DNA from: Methylocystis echinoides
GTDB taxonomy: Bacteria > Pseudomonadota > Alphaproteobacteria > Rhizobiales > Beijerinckiaceae
Assembly: GCF_027923385.1 (NCBI RefSeq)
Contig: NZ_BSEC01000001.1
Coordinates: 2,678,501-2,742,500 of the forward strand
Direction of reading: 5' to 3'
Length of the DNA stretch: 64,000 nucleotides
The translations under genes were made by a program, and so were the position numbers. Below are positions 26,444 to 35,892 of this stretch, piece after piece (position 1 is the first letter of the stretch; the number at the start of each line of letters is the position of its first letter). The notes under the pieces are model-generated. The model saw only the letters and a list, made by a program, of their open reading frames with translations. It did not search any database and was not told where the DNA came from.

Positions 26444-26710
26444 ATGGATAAACCGCCAGCTGGCGATATTTCAATTTCGGAATTGCGTGCTCTGCTGGCT
26501 GCGTGCCAGCGGCTACTCTCGCGCTCCCACCCATCCGCCGCGCTGATGATCAACTATGCGGCGCAGGATCTGGAAAAGAGCGTCGCGACAGAGCAAAAGC
26601 GCCCGGACAAGACAGGGATCAGGCCGCAACGGCCGAATGTCGAAGATGGAGCTCGTCGGTCTAATCGAAAGCGTGGAGGAAGCGGCCGGCGAGCCCCTGC
26701 AAATCATTGA
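26444..26710 (+). CDS. Small hypothetical protein overlapping luxR start
   Basis: The 88-codon frame begins MDKPPAGDISISELRALLAA, with good helical composition in its first 55 residues, and then becomes a basic low-complexity tail where it overlaps the LuxR gene. The overlap of 74 bases is long for two real genes, so the frame may be a leader ORF whose translation affects luxR. Evidence is codon pattern and promoter position only. Confidence 0.4.
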   Translation: MDKPPAGDISISELRALLAACQRLLSRSHPSAALMINYAAQDLEKSVATEQKRPDKTGIRPQRPNVEDGARRSNRKRGGSGRRAPANH

Positions 26711-27362
26711 CGCCGCCAGACGCTTTCTCGATCTGCGCCATCTCTCCTATGTCGCCCTGACGTTTCCAAAGCCGAGCGGCTCCAAACTGCCAATTTTCAC
26801 GAGCACCTATCCAATTCAATGGCAAAACCACTACGTCGAGCGGGATTACGTCCGCATAGACCCCGTCGTCGTGGAAGCCGCCAAAAGCAATTTACCTGTT
26901 GATTGGACCAAACTGGACACGCTCTCCGAGCCGGGCAGGACATTATTCGGAGAGGCGCGCGAATTCGGCATCCCGACGACTGGCCTGACGATACCCTTTC
27001 GCGGCCAGCAGGGGGAACTCGCGGTGCTGAGCGCGTGCGCCGATTTTTCGGCGCGGACGTGGGAAGATTACAAGCACGAAAACATTTGGAAGCTGATGGT
27101 GGCGAACTCACTGATCCACAGACGCATTCTCGACATCCACAATATCGCGGACCGCCGCCCGAAGCTCACGCGCCGCGAAATCGAATGCCTGTGCTGGACG
27201 TCGCAGGGAAAGACCTGCGCCGATGTCGCGACGATCCTGAACATCGCGGAGACGACCGCCCGTTGTTATCTGAACTCGGCGCGGAGCAAGCTGAACTGCG
27301 TGACCATCGCCCATTGCGTCGCCAAGGCGATCTCAATGCGGCTGATCCCGCCCGTGAGCTAG
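26637..27362 (+). CDS. LuxR-family regulator with autoinducer-binding domain (LuxR solo)
   Basis: The 241-residue protein has an N-terminal acyl-homoserine-lactone-binding domain and a C-terminal LuxR helix-turn-helix (about 175-235; L-T-R-R-E-I-E-C-L-C-W, then A-E-T-T-A-R-C-Y-L-N). The ligand-pocket residues of the family are present: W62, Y66, D75, P76 and W90. No luxI synthase lies in the window, so it looks like a solo receptor. The ATG at 26637 was preferred to the upstream frame start because the domain begins there. Confidence 0.9.
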   Translation: MSKMELVGLIESVEEAAGEPLQIIDAARRFLDLRHLSYVALTFPKPSGSKLPIFTSTYPIQWQNHYVERDYVRIDPVVVEAAKSNLPVDWTKLDTLSEPGRTLFGEAREFGIPTTGLTIPFRGQQGELAVLSACADFSARTWEDYKHENIWKLMVANSLIHRRILDIHNIADRRPKLTRREIECLCWTSQGKTCADVATILNIAETTARCYLNSARSKLNCVTIAHCVAKAISMRLIPPVS

Positions 27363-27407
27363 CCCCCGCCCCTGCTGCGCCTCCTCGTTGCGAGCGAAGC
27401 GACGTAC

Positions 27408-27432
27408 GCCAGAGCCGTGATGCGGCTCTGGC
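27408..27432. terminator. Bidirectional hairpin between luxR and the GH94 gene
   Basis: A 10-bp perfect stem (GCCAGAGCCG with CGGCTCTGGC) and a five-base loop lie between two convergent genes. There are no T runs of note on either side. Confidence 0.6.
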
Positions 27433-27470
27433 GCGTTTCGCGTCGCGCCTCGCGGTGATGCGGGGACACG

Positions 27471-30400
27471 TCAATGTTTGCGGCTGTTGTCGCGCGTGAA
27501 GACCTTGTCGCGGTAGGAGACGCTTTCGAGACGCAGCTCGCCCTTCGCCTCGAAGGCGTCCGGGCGCGGCCGCAGCTCGCCGTCGACGAACTCCAGCCCC
27601 AGCATGGCGTAGGCGGCCGACAGCATGCGCGCGGCGGCGCCCGTGTACCAGTCCCAGCCGCCGCGGCCCTCATAGCCCTCGCCCTCGTAGACATCGGCCG
27701 GCTGTTGATGCGGCGGCAGGCCGTAGACATCCGCCTCCGCCGGCGTTCTGAGCTTGGACAGCGGCGAGATGGCGATCCAGGTCTCGAAGGCCTCGCGGAA
27801 CAAATCGGCCGCCGTGTCTCTGTCGCCTTCCGCCTGCGCCTGCGCGCCGAGCTGTGAAAGGGCGTCCACGAACCAGGACACGCCGTGCGAATATTGCCCG
27901 CCGTTCTCGCGCACACCCGGCGGATATTCCGCGCTGCGGCCCGGATAGGGATCGGAATGCTCGTTGAAGGGCGGCGTGACCAGCAGCACGCGGTTCGAGC
28001 GGCCAAGAAGGGCAAGCGCCTTCTCGATGGCCTCGCGCCCGCGCGCGGCGTCGACCGCGCGCGAGAGCGTCGGCCAATGCGCCGTCATCGCGCTCATCGG
28101 CGACAGTTCGCGGCCGTCGTCGGCGAAGTCACGGACATAGCGGTCGCCGCGCCAGCACTCGGCCAGCGCCGCGCGCAGTTTTTCGGCGCGTTCTCGATAG
28201 CGGTCGGCGCGCGCCTTGTCGCCCTTCGCCTCGAAGAGCGGCGCGATGTCGATCAGAACGCCATGCAGGAAGAAGCCGAGCCAGACCGACTCGCCGCGTC
28301 CCTCCGCCCCAACCAGATGCATGCCGTCGTCCCAATCGCCCGAGCCGACGAGCGGCAGCCCATGGGCGCCGAAGCGGTCGAGCGAATAGTCGATGGCGCG
28401 GGCGCAATGGCCGAGCAGCGTGTCCTTGTCGCGCGAGCGCAGCGGCACGGTCACGTCGCCTTCCTGATCCTTCGGCACGGGGCCGGCTTCGAGGAAGGTC
28501 TCCACCTCGTCGAGAATGGCGGCGTCGCCCGTGCCCTTCACATAACGGATCGTGACATAGGGCAGCCACAGATGCGGGTCGGAGGAATGCGTGCGATCCG
28601 CAAGACCCGTGCCGCCGCTCGCCGAGCGATGCCACCATTTGGCGGCGTCGCCTTCGAGATACTGATGCCGCGCATGCAGCAGGATCTGCGCGCGGGCGCG
28701 CGCCGGGGCGAGCTGGATGAGCGGGATGACGTCCTGCAACTGGTCGCGATAGCCGGTCGCGCCCGAACGCTGCGCCGGCCCCGTGCGGCCCCAGAGCCGC
28801 GACGCGAGCAACTGATAGGGCAGCCAGTCGTTGACCAGCCGGTCGACGTCAGGACGGTTGGTCTTGATGCGCAGCACGGAAAGCTGCGCGTCCCACGCCT
28901 CGTTGCTCGCCTCCAGTTGCTTCTTCGCATAGGCGGGCGCGCGCGCCATCCGCGCCAGCCGCTTCGCTTCGTCCATGGTGGTCGTCTGGCCGAGCGCGAC
29001 GACGACAACCGCCTCCTCGCCTGCCGGCACGTCGATGGCGGCGCAGAAGGCCGCCACCTTGCGCTGATGCTCGGGCGCGCCGGCGTCCGGATGGCCGTGC
29101 TCGACCATATAGGGGAGATAGGGATTACGGCTCTCGTGCCCGAGGAAGCGGCGGCGCGAGGTCTCGGCGAATTCGGCGTGGATCGACGTGGTGACGAAGG
29201 CCCAGCCGTTGACGAAATTGTTGCGCGGGTTTCGGAAGTAGATCGCCTGCAGATCATCGTCGATGACCGACTGGATGGCGCCGAGGCTTTCGTTCGGCGT
29301 CTCCGCGAGAATGATCTCCATCGCCGGGACGATCTGCAACAGGCGTTCGTGCACGCCCTTGTTGCGGATTTTCAGCAGCCGGAACTCGATCGGCTCCGTC
29401 GGGCTGACGAAGACGGTCATCTCCAGTTCGAGATGGTCGCGCTCCGAGCGGAAGACCGCCGCGCCCGGCGCATAGCTCACATCATAGCGCGTATCGCGGC
29501 GACGCAGCGGCACGAATGTCGGGCTGTAGGCTTCGGTTCGGGCGAGGTCATAGACATAGATCATCTGCCCCGCCGGCGCCATGCGGCCCTCGCCGAGACG
29601 GAACGGCGTGAAGCTGTTCAGACGCGAATTGACCGAGAAGGAGAAGATGTCGCCGTCATTGGTCAGCACGCAGCCATGGCCCAATTGGTTGGCGATGACA
29701 TGGGCGAAGGGTCGCGGCGTGCCCGGCGCCAGCATCAAGCCGCGGCCGTCCGGCGAGAACTGGTAGCGATGCTCCTTCGGCGTCGGCGGCATGATGAGCG
29801 CGCGACGGCGCGACAATGCGCGGTCGAGCACTTCCGGCGCGACCGGCCCCACGCCAAGATGGCGCGCAACCGACTCCGTTGCGCGTCCCATGTCGCGCGC
29901 CCAGCCGTCGACGATGATCAGCTCGGCGCTGCCGCCGGGCCCGATGTCCAGTTCGATGCGCAGGCTGGCGATAGGCTGGAAGCCGTAGAGCAGGCCTTCG
30001 TCGTCCGGGCTGCGCAACACGTCGCCGAGACCGTTGAGACTGTCGGGGGCCGTCGTCGGCCCCATGCCGTAGAAGCGCGACTTGACGTCCTCATAACCCA
30101 GCACGGTCATCTTCGTGTCGGGGCCGGCGCCGATGGCGTGGAAGCCGATCTCCGGCGACAGGCGCCGGTCGGCCGCGCGCCGAGCGCCACCCTTGAGCAG
30201 CCGGTTCTGCGCGAAGATCGCATTGAGCGCGTTCACATACCATGTGCCGACATGGATCGCGTTATAGGGCGGATCGCGCAATTCGACCGTGGTTTCGTTC
30301 AGCACCCATTCGCGCAGGGAGGCGATGGTCAGCTTGCGCGCGCGCTGCTCGAGATTGACGATCTTGATGTGCTGGATCTCCACCGCCTCGTCAGCCGCGA

Positions 30401-32936
30401 GCGAAATGCGCGTCTCGACCGCGAAGCCATTGTTCTCGGCGATGAAGAAGAGACAGTTCTCGCCCGCGTCGGTGAGCTTGGCGCAGGCGCCGGGGCAGCG
30501 CGTCGGCGCCTCGCCCACGGACCACAACTCGCCGCCCGCCTCGCGCAGGAACAGGAACCGCCCGCGCGGATGCGCGTGATCGAACGGCCGGCGCGTGAGA
30601 TCGATCGGCGGCCCGCCGCGCGCGACGCCCTCGATGCGGATCGCCCCCTGCCCGTCCTCGAACCATTCGCTGGTCATGAGGCCATTGGAGAGGGTCAGCG
30701 GCCGCGAACCGGGCACGCCGCCGCCGCCGGTGATGCCTTCGAGCGGAATCTTCTGCGCCCGCGCCAGACGCGCGAGCAGGAACAGCACGAGCCCGAGAGA
30801 GACAATCCCCGCATAAACCAGATAGCCCCCGACGAGATAGGTGTAGGACGGCGGCCGCGTGACGCTCAACTGCTCGGCGGCGGTCCAGGCCTTGTCCCAT
30901 TCGGCGTCGCGCGGGATGTAGAAAGGCAGCAGCAGCGGCGCCCAGGTGCCGAAGCGGCGGATGCCTTCCGGAATGGCGCGGCTCGTCTGCTCCTTGCCGA
31001 GGAAACGCGCCGCCGACTCGTCGAGGGCGTCGCCGCCGACGAAGGAGAAGTTCACCAGCGTCGCGACGCGCAGGCCCATGTGGTCGAACCAGATGAGCAC
31101 GCGGATCGCGTCATAGGCGAGCAGCGCCGTGAAGATGTCGAGGCTCCAGGCGCGGAAGTCGTTGTCCGGCAGGACATAGCTCATCCATGTCGCGACGCCC
31201 GTGCGGATCAGGCCGTCCTGATTGTACCAGGTCGGGTCCGGCGTCGCCTTCAGGAAGGAGTAGATCACCGGCGCCATCCACAGGCCCCAGCGCAGAACGC
31301 GCACGGCGTTCTCGATCAGCATGTCGAGACCTTCCCAGCTCGCGAGCTGGCGCAGCGGCGCGAGGCTGCGCTGCACCAGCGCGGTCAGGAAGAAAAGATT
31401 GATCGAGAACAGCGGCGCCGCGAACACCCACTGGATCACGCCCGACCAGGACTCGTCATAGAGCAGCAGCGCGCCGCCATTGACGGGTCCGAGATTGGTC
31501 GAGCCCCACTTCGTGAACAGCGGACGCACGATGTATTCGTTGATCGGCCGACCGTCGGCGGCGTAGTCGAGCGAGGTGTAGGCGAAGAACTTGCGCGTCA
31601 CCGTGGCGAGCTGGTCGGCGTCGAAATACCAGCTGATGGCGCCGGCGACGAAGGCGCCGAGCAGAGCGCCCAGCGCATAGACCCGCCAGCTGCGGAAATG
31701 CTGCCGGCGCACCTGCATCAGCGCGTAGAAATCGAAAGCGAGATCGACGCCCGCATAGGCCAGCGCGCCCGTGACGGCGCCGAACGCAAAGCGGCTCCAG
31801 CCGCCCGCCGCCGGCAGATCGGCCATCAGCGCCACCGCGACCGCCACGCCGGTCACCGCGCCGCGCGCGTAATTGGCGGGACGCAGGTAGGCCTCCTCCA
31901 GACGACCGCGGAAGGGCGGCGTCGAATCCGTGCTTTCCATGATGGCGCGCGCCAGCGGATAGACGAGCGCGCCGATCAGCGCGCCGCCGACCGGGCCGGA
32001 GACGGAGATGAGCGTCACGGCCGGCGGCCAGGAGGCCACGAGGCCCACCGCCAGCACCAGCGCCATGAAGACGAAGCCATAGACGGCCCCCTTCTCGGCG
32101 CCGTTCTTCCAGTCCTGATAGACGACCGCCGAGAGCGACGGCGTGGCGCGCAGCAGCCCGGCGAGCGCCTGGGTGACGAGATAGGTTTCGCCCCACAGTC
32201 CCGCCTGCGCCAGCGCCTGCGCGACCGCCGCGCCGGCGGCGGCGACCACCTTCGGCACATAGGGCGTGAGCAGCACGGGAACCGCCGCGGCGATGAAGGG
32301 CGTCAGCGAGGCGACGAAGGCCGAGAAGAGCAGCATGCCGTGCGGGCGCCACTGGCGCGGCAGGAAGCGGCCGAGCGCCAGCGGCACGCCGACGACAATC
32401 GCCTCATTGAGCACGAACAGCACCAGCGTGCGGCCGACGATCTTGGCCACGAATTCGGGAACCTCGAGGCCGAGGAAAAGGGCGGCGCCGAGTTTCGTGA
32501 CCGGCGGCGAGCCCAGCGCGATGAACAGGCTGAACAGGAACGGCAACAGGAACAGCGCGAGCCGCAACGGCATGCGCGAGCGCGCCGTGAGCACGAGGAC
32601 GCCGGCAATGTAGACGGCCGTGGCGACGCCCGCCCCGACCGGGGAGAGGCGGAACAGCCCCTCGAAGGTCTCGGGCGCGCGCCACAGGACGCCGGAGCGG
32701 TCGCACAGCGCCGCAAAGGCGCCGACGGCGAGGAAATCCACCCCGAAATTGACCGACTGGCGGCCGCCCTCGCTCGACGGACGCAGCAGGTAGAGCGACG
32801 CCGCCGCGAAAAAGCCGGCGATGAGCAGATGTTCGGGACCTCCCGACGCCTCCAGCGTCGCCACCGTGGCGAAGACGAGGCCGAGCAGGATGCGCTCGAC
32901 GAGCGCGCCGCCGGTGTCCGATTCGGTGGCAGCCAT
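27471..32936 (-). CDS. Large membrane protein with GH94-like glucan phosphorylase half
   Basis: The protein is 1,821 residues. About residues 20-740 form a membrane domain with many transmembrane segments and no motif I can name. About 770-1800 match the C-terminal part of cyclic beta-1,2-glucan synthases (GT36-associated plus GH94 domains). The GH94 motif G-S-G-D-W-D-D-G-M sits near residue 1535, followed by P-P-F-N-E-H-S-D-P-Y-P-G-R and a G-G-W-D-W-Y-T-G-A-A end. True NdvB/ChvB proteins are about 2,800 residues and carry a GT84 domain in the middle, which is missing here. A GGAGG lies nine bases before the ATG. The reaction is unproven; phosphorolysis or chain-length control of an envelope beta-glucan is the best guess. 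Confidence 0.8.
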   Translation of the reverse strand: MAATESDTGGALVERILLGLVFATVATLEASGGPEHLLIAGFFAAASLYLLRPSSEGGRQSVNFGVDFLAVGAFAALCDRSGVLWRAPETFEGLFRLSPVGAGVATAVYIAGVLVLTARSRMPLRLALFLLPFLFSLFIALGSPPVTKLGAALFLGLEVPEFVAKIVGRTLVLFVLNEAIVVGVPLALGRFLPRQWRPHGMLLFSAFVASLTPFIAAAVPVLLTPYVPKVVAAAGAAVAQALAQAGLWGETYLVTQALAGLLRATPSLSAVVYQDWKNGAEKGAVYGFVFMALVLAVGLVASWPPAVTLISVSGPVGGALIGALVYPLARAIMESTDSTPPFRGRLEEAYLRPANYARGAVTGVAVAVALMADLPAAGGWSRFAFGAVTGALAYAGVDLAFDFYALMQVRRQHFRSWRVYALGALLGAFVAGAISWYFDADQLATVTRKFFAYTSLDYAADGRPINEYIVRPLFTKWGSTNLGPVNGGALLLYDESWSGVIQWVFAAPLFSINLFFLTALVQRSLAPLRQLASWEGLDMLIENAVRVLRWGLWMAPVIYSFLKATPDPTWYNQDGLIRTGVATWMSYVLPDNDFRAWSLDIFTALLAYDAIRVLIWFDHMGLRVATLVNFSFVGGDALDESAARFLGKEQTSRAIPEGIRRFGTWAPLLLPFYIPRDAEWDKAWTAAEQLSVTRPPSYTYLVGGYLVYAGIVSLGLVLFLLARLARAQKIPLEGITGGGGVPGSRPLTLSNGLMTSEWFEDGQGAIRIEGVARGGPPIDLTRRPFDHAHPRGRFLFLREAGGELWSVGEAPTRCPGACAKLTDAGENCLFFIAENNGFAVETRISLAADEAVEIQHIKIVNLEQRARKLTIASLREWVLNETTVELRDPPYNAIHVGTWYVNALNAIFAQNRLLKGGARRAADRRLSPEIGFHAIGAGPDTKMTVLGYEDVKSRFYGMGPTTAPDSLNGLGDVLRSPDDEGLLYGFQPIASLRIELDIGPGGSAELIIVDGWARDMGRATESVARHLGVGPVAPEVLDRALSRRRALIMPPTPKEHRYQFSPDGRGLMLAPGTPRPFAHVIANQLGHGCVLTNDGDIFSFSVNSRLNSFTPFRLGEGRMAPAGQMIYVYDLARTEAYSPTFVPLRRRDTRYDVSYAPGAAVFRSERDHLELEMTVFVSPTEPIEFRLLKIRNKGVHERLLQIVPAMEIILAETPNESLGAIQSVIDDDLQAIYFRNPRNNFVNGWAFVTTSIHAEFAETSRRRFLGHESRNPYLPYMVEHGHPDAGAPEHQRKVAAFCAAIDVPAGEEAVVVVALGQTTTMDEAKRLARMARAPAYAKKQLEASNEAWDAQLSVLRIKTNRPDVDRLVNDWLPYQLLASRLWGRTGPAQRSGATGYRDQLQDVIPLIQLAPARARAQILLHARHQYLEGDAAKWWHRSASGGTGLADRTHSSDPHLWLPYVTIRYVKGTGDAAILDEVETFLEAGPVPKDQEGDVTVPLRSRDKDTLLGHCARAIDYSLDRFGAHGLPLVGSGDWDDGMHLVGAEGRGESVWLGFFLHGVLIDIAPLFEAKGDKARADRYRERAEKLRAALAECWRGDRYVRDFADDGRELSPMSAMTAHWPTLSRAVDAARGREAIEKALALLGRSNRVLLVTPPFNEHSDPYPGRSAEYPPGVRENGGQYSHGVSWFVDALSQLGAQAQAEGDRDTAADLFREAFETWIAISPLSKLRTPAEADVYGLPPHQQPADVYEGEGYEGRGGWDWYTGAAARMLSAAYAMLGLEFVDGELRPRPDAFEAKGELRLESVSYRDKVFTRDNSRKH

Positions 32937-33140
32937 GGGGCGGTTCCTCCGGGCGTCCGTTTGATCGGCGCCAATTATGGTTAATTGCCGGAATCACCGG
33001 CAGCCTAGCCGATTCCCTAGCCGCTGGACGGGGGAAAAGTCGACCCCCGCCGGCGCCGCGCCCTTGCCGCGCTTTCATCCGGCGACTGTACCGTTATAGT
33101 AATGAAAGCGTTAACGGCGGCGCCGGCGAGGGCGAAGCGA

Positions 33141-33869
33141 GTGAGTGACATGGAAGACCCCCTGCCCAAGCGGACCGACGGCCCCCGCCCAATCTGGCTG
33201 CGCCGGCGCGCAGGGAGCGATCGTCTCACCACGGTCCTCGCCGCCGAAGCGGCGGCCGGCCGCGCCGGCCCCGAACCCGCGACCGCCAAGGGGCCGACCG
33301 AGCAGCGGATGGCGACGCTGGCCACCGCGTTGCGCCGCGCGCGCATGGAGAACGCCGACCACTCGGCCGCCGTCGCCGATCTGCGCGCCGCCGAGGTCGT
33401 GCGGCTCGAGCTTCTCGCCGACGCCATCGCCCCGGTGCTGGCGCAGGCGCCCGAGGATTGCGACCTCTTCGATCTCGCGATCTCGCCCGGCGAACGGCCG
33501 CGGCTCTTCATCGACTGCATCGGCTTCGTCGAGATGGACCGCGACCGCCGCACCTATCGCTTCCTGCAGGACACGCGACACGCCCGCATCGTCCTGTGCG
33601 AAAGCGCGGATATCGACGAGATGGTCGAGGCGGCCACCAATTACGTGGCCCATCGGCTGATCGAACGCGAAAAGGCGCTGGCGATCGACTACGCCAGCGG
33701 CGGCGCCGCGAGGGTCGTGCGCGAGGCGACGGCGCCAAAGCCAGCTCCGGCGAGCGGCAAGGCGTTTCAGGCCTTCCTGTTCTTCGTCGAACTTCTCGGC
33801 TCGGCGGCCTTCTTCAGCCTTCTGGCGGTGCTCGCCATGTGGGCGTATCGGACGTATTTCGAAGGGTGA
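33141..33869 (+). CDS. Conserved-looking protein with C-terminal membrane anchor
   Basis: The protein is about 242 residues: a charged N-terminus, an Ala/Arg-rich helical middle with D-L-F-D-L-A-I-S-P-G-E-R-P-R-L-F-I-D, and one transmembrane helix near the end (F-F-V-E-L-L-G-S-A-A-F-F-S-L-L). The frame opens at ATG 33102, but a TATAGT box lies at 33095-33100, directly before it. Transcription would then start inside, and the GTG at 33141 or ATG at 33150 is likelier. It is divergent from the GH94 gene. Function is unknown. Confidence 0.65.
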   Translation: MSDMEDPLPKRTDGPRPIWLRRRAGSDRLTTVLAAEAAAGRAGPEPATAKGPTEQRMATLATALRRARMENADHSAAVADLRAAEVVRLELLADAIAPVLAQAPEDCDLFDLAISPGERPRLFIDCIGFVEMDRDRRTYRFLQDTRHARIVLCESADIDEMVEAATNYVAHRLIEREKALAIDYASGGAARVVREATAPKPAPASGKAFQAFLFFVELLGSAAFFSLLAVLAMWAYRTYFEG

Positions 33870-33949
33870 GCCCTCTCGGCGCCAGGCGACGCGCCGCGTC
33901 CCGGCCTTGGGGACAGGTAAGCAATCCCTTCGCCGCTTGTGAGCGCAGC

Positions 33950-34258
33950 TCAGGCGAGCGCGTCGAGCCCCTTCCGGTCGACAATGTCGAGCAGCTTGCT
34001 CGCAGCGCCACTTGGTTTCTTCGTCCCTTGTTCCCATGCGGCGACTGTCGTCTTGCCGACGTTGAGAAACGCCGCAAAAACACCCTGACTTGCGTGGGCC
34101 TTTTTGCGGATACGCAGAACGTCTTCCGCAGTAAAGTCCGGACAGGGCGTCAGGCACAGCGCGTCGAATTCACGCATCGTCAGGTCATCCATATAGCCGG
34201 CGTCATGCAGACGCTTTGCGGACCTATGGGCGTTTTTCAGAATCCGGCTCATGTCCAC
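33950..34258 (-). CDS. XRE-family (HigA-like) helix-turn-helix regulator
   Basis: The 102-residue protein has a C-terminal XRE helix-turn-helix (about 43-98): F-T-A-E-D-V-L-R-I-R-K-K, A-S-Q-G-V-F-A-A-F-L-N-V-G-K-T-T-V-A-A-W-E-Q-G-T-K-K-P-S-G. The pattern is that of HigA/NadS-type antitoxins. HigB normally precedes HigA, but the minus-strand sequence upstream holds no RelE-like frame, so the antitoxin seems orphaned. Confidence 0.85.
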   Translation of the reverse strand: MDMSRILKNAHRSAKRLHDAGYMDDLTMREFDALCLTPCPDFTAEDVLRIRKKAHASQGVFAAFLNVGKTTVAAWEQGTKKPSGAASKLLDIVDRKGLDALA

Positions 34259-34321
34259 TGAACCTCGATGACGAGCTTTGCGCGCACCAGCTTCGACTCA
34301 TGTAGTGACCGACCTCGGCTA

Positions 34322-34329
34322 TTGTACAA
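34322..34329. promoter_or_regulatory. TTGTACAA palindrome in the promoter region of the HigA-like gene
   Basis: The eight-base palindrome lies 64 bases before the regulator start and contains TACAAT on the minus strand, usable as a -10 box. XRE antitoxins commonly bind short palindromes over their own promoter, so autoregulation is plausible. Confidence 0.35.
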
Positions 34330-34367
34330 GCGTATGGAAATAAACGCAGCCGACCTTTCGCGGCTGG

Positions 34368-35252
34368 CTAGCGAAGCGTCTCGACGCTTTTCTCCACGAC
34401 CTGCCCCGTCTCATCAAGCTCACGCCGCCGCAACGTGACCTTCAGACCCTCGCCTGCCCGCTCGATGGCGTAAAGATTGTAGGCGGCCGCCGGATAATGT
34501 CCCCCGGGCTTCGCCGAAGCCGACGCCACGCCGACCACCGGCGCCTGGCCCTGCGGCGTGGGTATGTACGCCACGCTTGGCTTGTGATTGTGCCCGTGCA
34601 GGATCAGCTCGGCGCCGTGCCGCGCGATCACCGCCTCGAAGGCCGCCGCGTCGTCGAGGCCGCGCAGAACGCGCGCGCCGCCGACATGCGGCGGATGGTG
34701 GAGAAACACCACCCGCGTCAGGCTCTCGGCCCGCGACTGCTCCAGCAACGCCCCAAGCGCGGCGAGCTGGGCGTCGCCGAGACGGCCCGAGGCGACGAAG
34801 GGCGCCGTCGGGACGCCGGAATCGAGGCCGATCAGCGCCACGCCGGCGCGCCGGCGCAGATAGGGAAAGCCGGTCGCCGGCGTTTCGCCGCGCGTCCAGG
34901 GCGCAAACGCCTCATGCACCACCGCCGTCACATCGGCGACATAGGCGTCGTGATTGCCGGGGGTGAAGCTCACCGATTCCGGCGCGCCGAGCGTCTCCAG
35001 CCAGTCGCGCGCCAGGGCGATTTCGGCAGGCAGGCCGATGTTGACGATGTCGCCGGTCATCAGCACATGGTCGGGCTGCTGCGCGCGCATGTCGGCGACG
35101 AGCCGCGCCAGAACGCCCATGTCGTGCTGGCCCGCGCGCTTGTAGAGCCAGTTGACATAGCCGGTGACGCGCTTGCCGAGCAGCTCGTGCAGATTGGGGC
35201 GCGGGATCGGGCCGATATGGGCGTCGGAGAGATGGGCGAGGAGAAAGCTCAC
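34368..35252 (-). CDS. Calcineurin-like metallophosphoesterase
   Basis: The 294-residue phosphoesterase has the full metal-binding set: D10 and H12 (L-S-D-A-H), G-D-I-V-N-I-G, G-N-H-D, an H-H-P-P motif and G-H-N-H. The group includes cyclic-nucleotide and phosphodiester hydrolases; substrate is not readable. The start is the GTG at 35252, where the conserved first strand begins, with AAAGG eight bases upstream; the frame continues further 5' without support. It is divergent from the Nudix gene. Confidence 0.9.
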   Translation of the reverse strand: MSFLLAHLSDAHIGPIPRPNLHELLGKRVTGYVNWLYKRAGQHDMGVLARLVADMRAQQPDHVLMTGDIVNIGLPAEIALARDWLETLGAPESVSFTPGNHDAYVADVTAVVHEAFAPWTRGETPATGFPYLRRRAGVALIGLDSGVPTAPFVASGRLGDAQLAALGALLEQSRAESLTRVVFLHHPPHVGGARVLRGLDDAAAFEAVIARHGAELILHGHNHKPSVAYIPTPQGQAPVVGVASASAKPGGHYPAAAYNLYAIERAGEGLKVTLRRRELDETGQVVEKSVETLR

Positions 35253-35361
35253 TGTCGACCTTTGCAGGGGAAGCCGGCGTCTGCTGCCGGAATGTCGAGC
35301 GATAGTCCTAGAGCCTCCGCGCGCCATTTGCCATAGTGCGCACGGACTGGCGCAGGAGCTC

Positions 35362-35859
35362 ATGGTGACGACAACGCTGCAAAAGGCCCCGCGGCCTTCG
35401 GTCCGGGCCCGCGTGGTCTCGCGGATCATCACCTTCGCCGCGCTGTTCCAGCGGCCCATGACGCTTGGCGTGCGCGGGCTGGTCATCGACCCGGACGACC
35501 GCGTGCTGCTGGTGCGGCACACTTATGTGCCGGGCTTCTATCTGCCGGGCGGCGGCGTCGAGAGCGGCGAGACCATGCTTCAGGCGCTGACCCGGGAGCT
35601 CCACGAGGAAGGCAACGTCCAGCTTCTCGGCGCGCCGACGCTGCAAGCCGTCTATCTCAACCGGCGCGCCTCGCCGCGCGACCATGTGGCGCTCTATGTC
35701 GTGCGGGACTTTCACTGCGACGAACTGCCGAAGCCAAATCACGAAATCGCGGAGGCGCGCTTTTTCCCGGTCGACGCGCTGCCCCCGGACATTACCCCCG
35801 CGACCCGCGCCCGCCTGATGGAATGTTTGGACGGCGCGCCCATCTCGCCTTATTGGTGA
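35362..35859 (+). CDS. Nudix hydrolase
   Basis: The 165-residue protein carries an exact Nudix box, GX5EX7REUXEEXGU, at about residues 64-86 (G-G-V-E-S-G-E ... R-E-L-H-E-E-G-N-V). Nudix enzymes cleave nucleoside diphosphates linked to other groups. The ATG at 35362 has AGGAG five bases upstream. No substrate-specific feature is visible. Confidence 0.93.
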   Translation: MVTTTLQKAPRPSVRARVVSRIITFAALFQRPMTLGVRGLVIDPDDRVLLVRHTYVPGFYLPGGGVESGETMLQALTRELHEEGNVQLLGAPTLQAVYLNRRASPRDHVALYVVRDFHCDELPKPNHEIAEARFFPVDALPPDITPATRARLMECLDGAPISPYW

Positions 35860-35892
35860 GCTACAGTTGGCTTTTCACGGATTCGTTTCGCT

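Noticed and set aside
27885..32984. 1,699-codon open frame on the plus strand
   Set aside because: It is antisense to the GH94-type gene; very Arg/Ala/Asp/Gln-rich product without motifs, a high-GC shadow.
34260..34360. HigB/RelE toxin upstream of the HigA-like gene
   Set aside because: All three minus-strand frames are short or stopped, with no RelE-like pattern.
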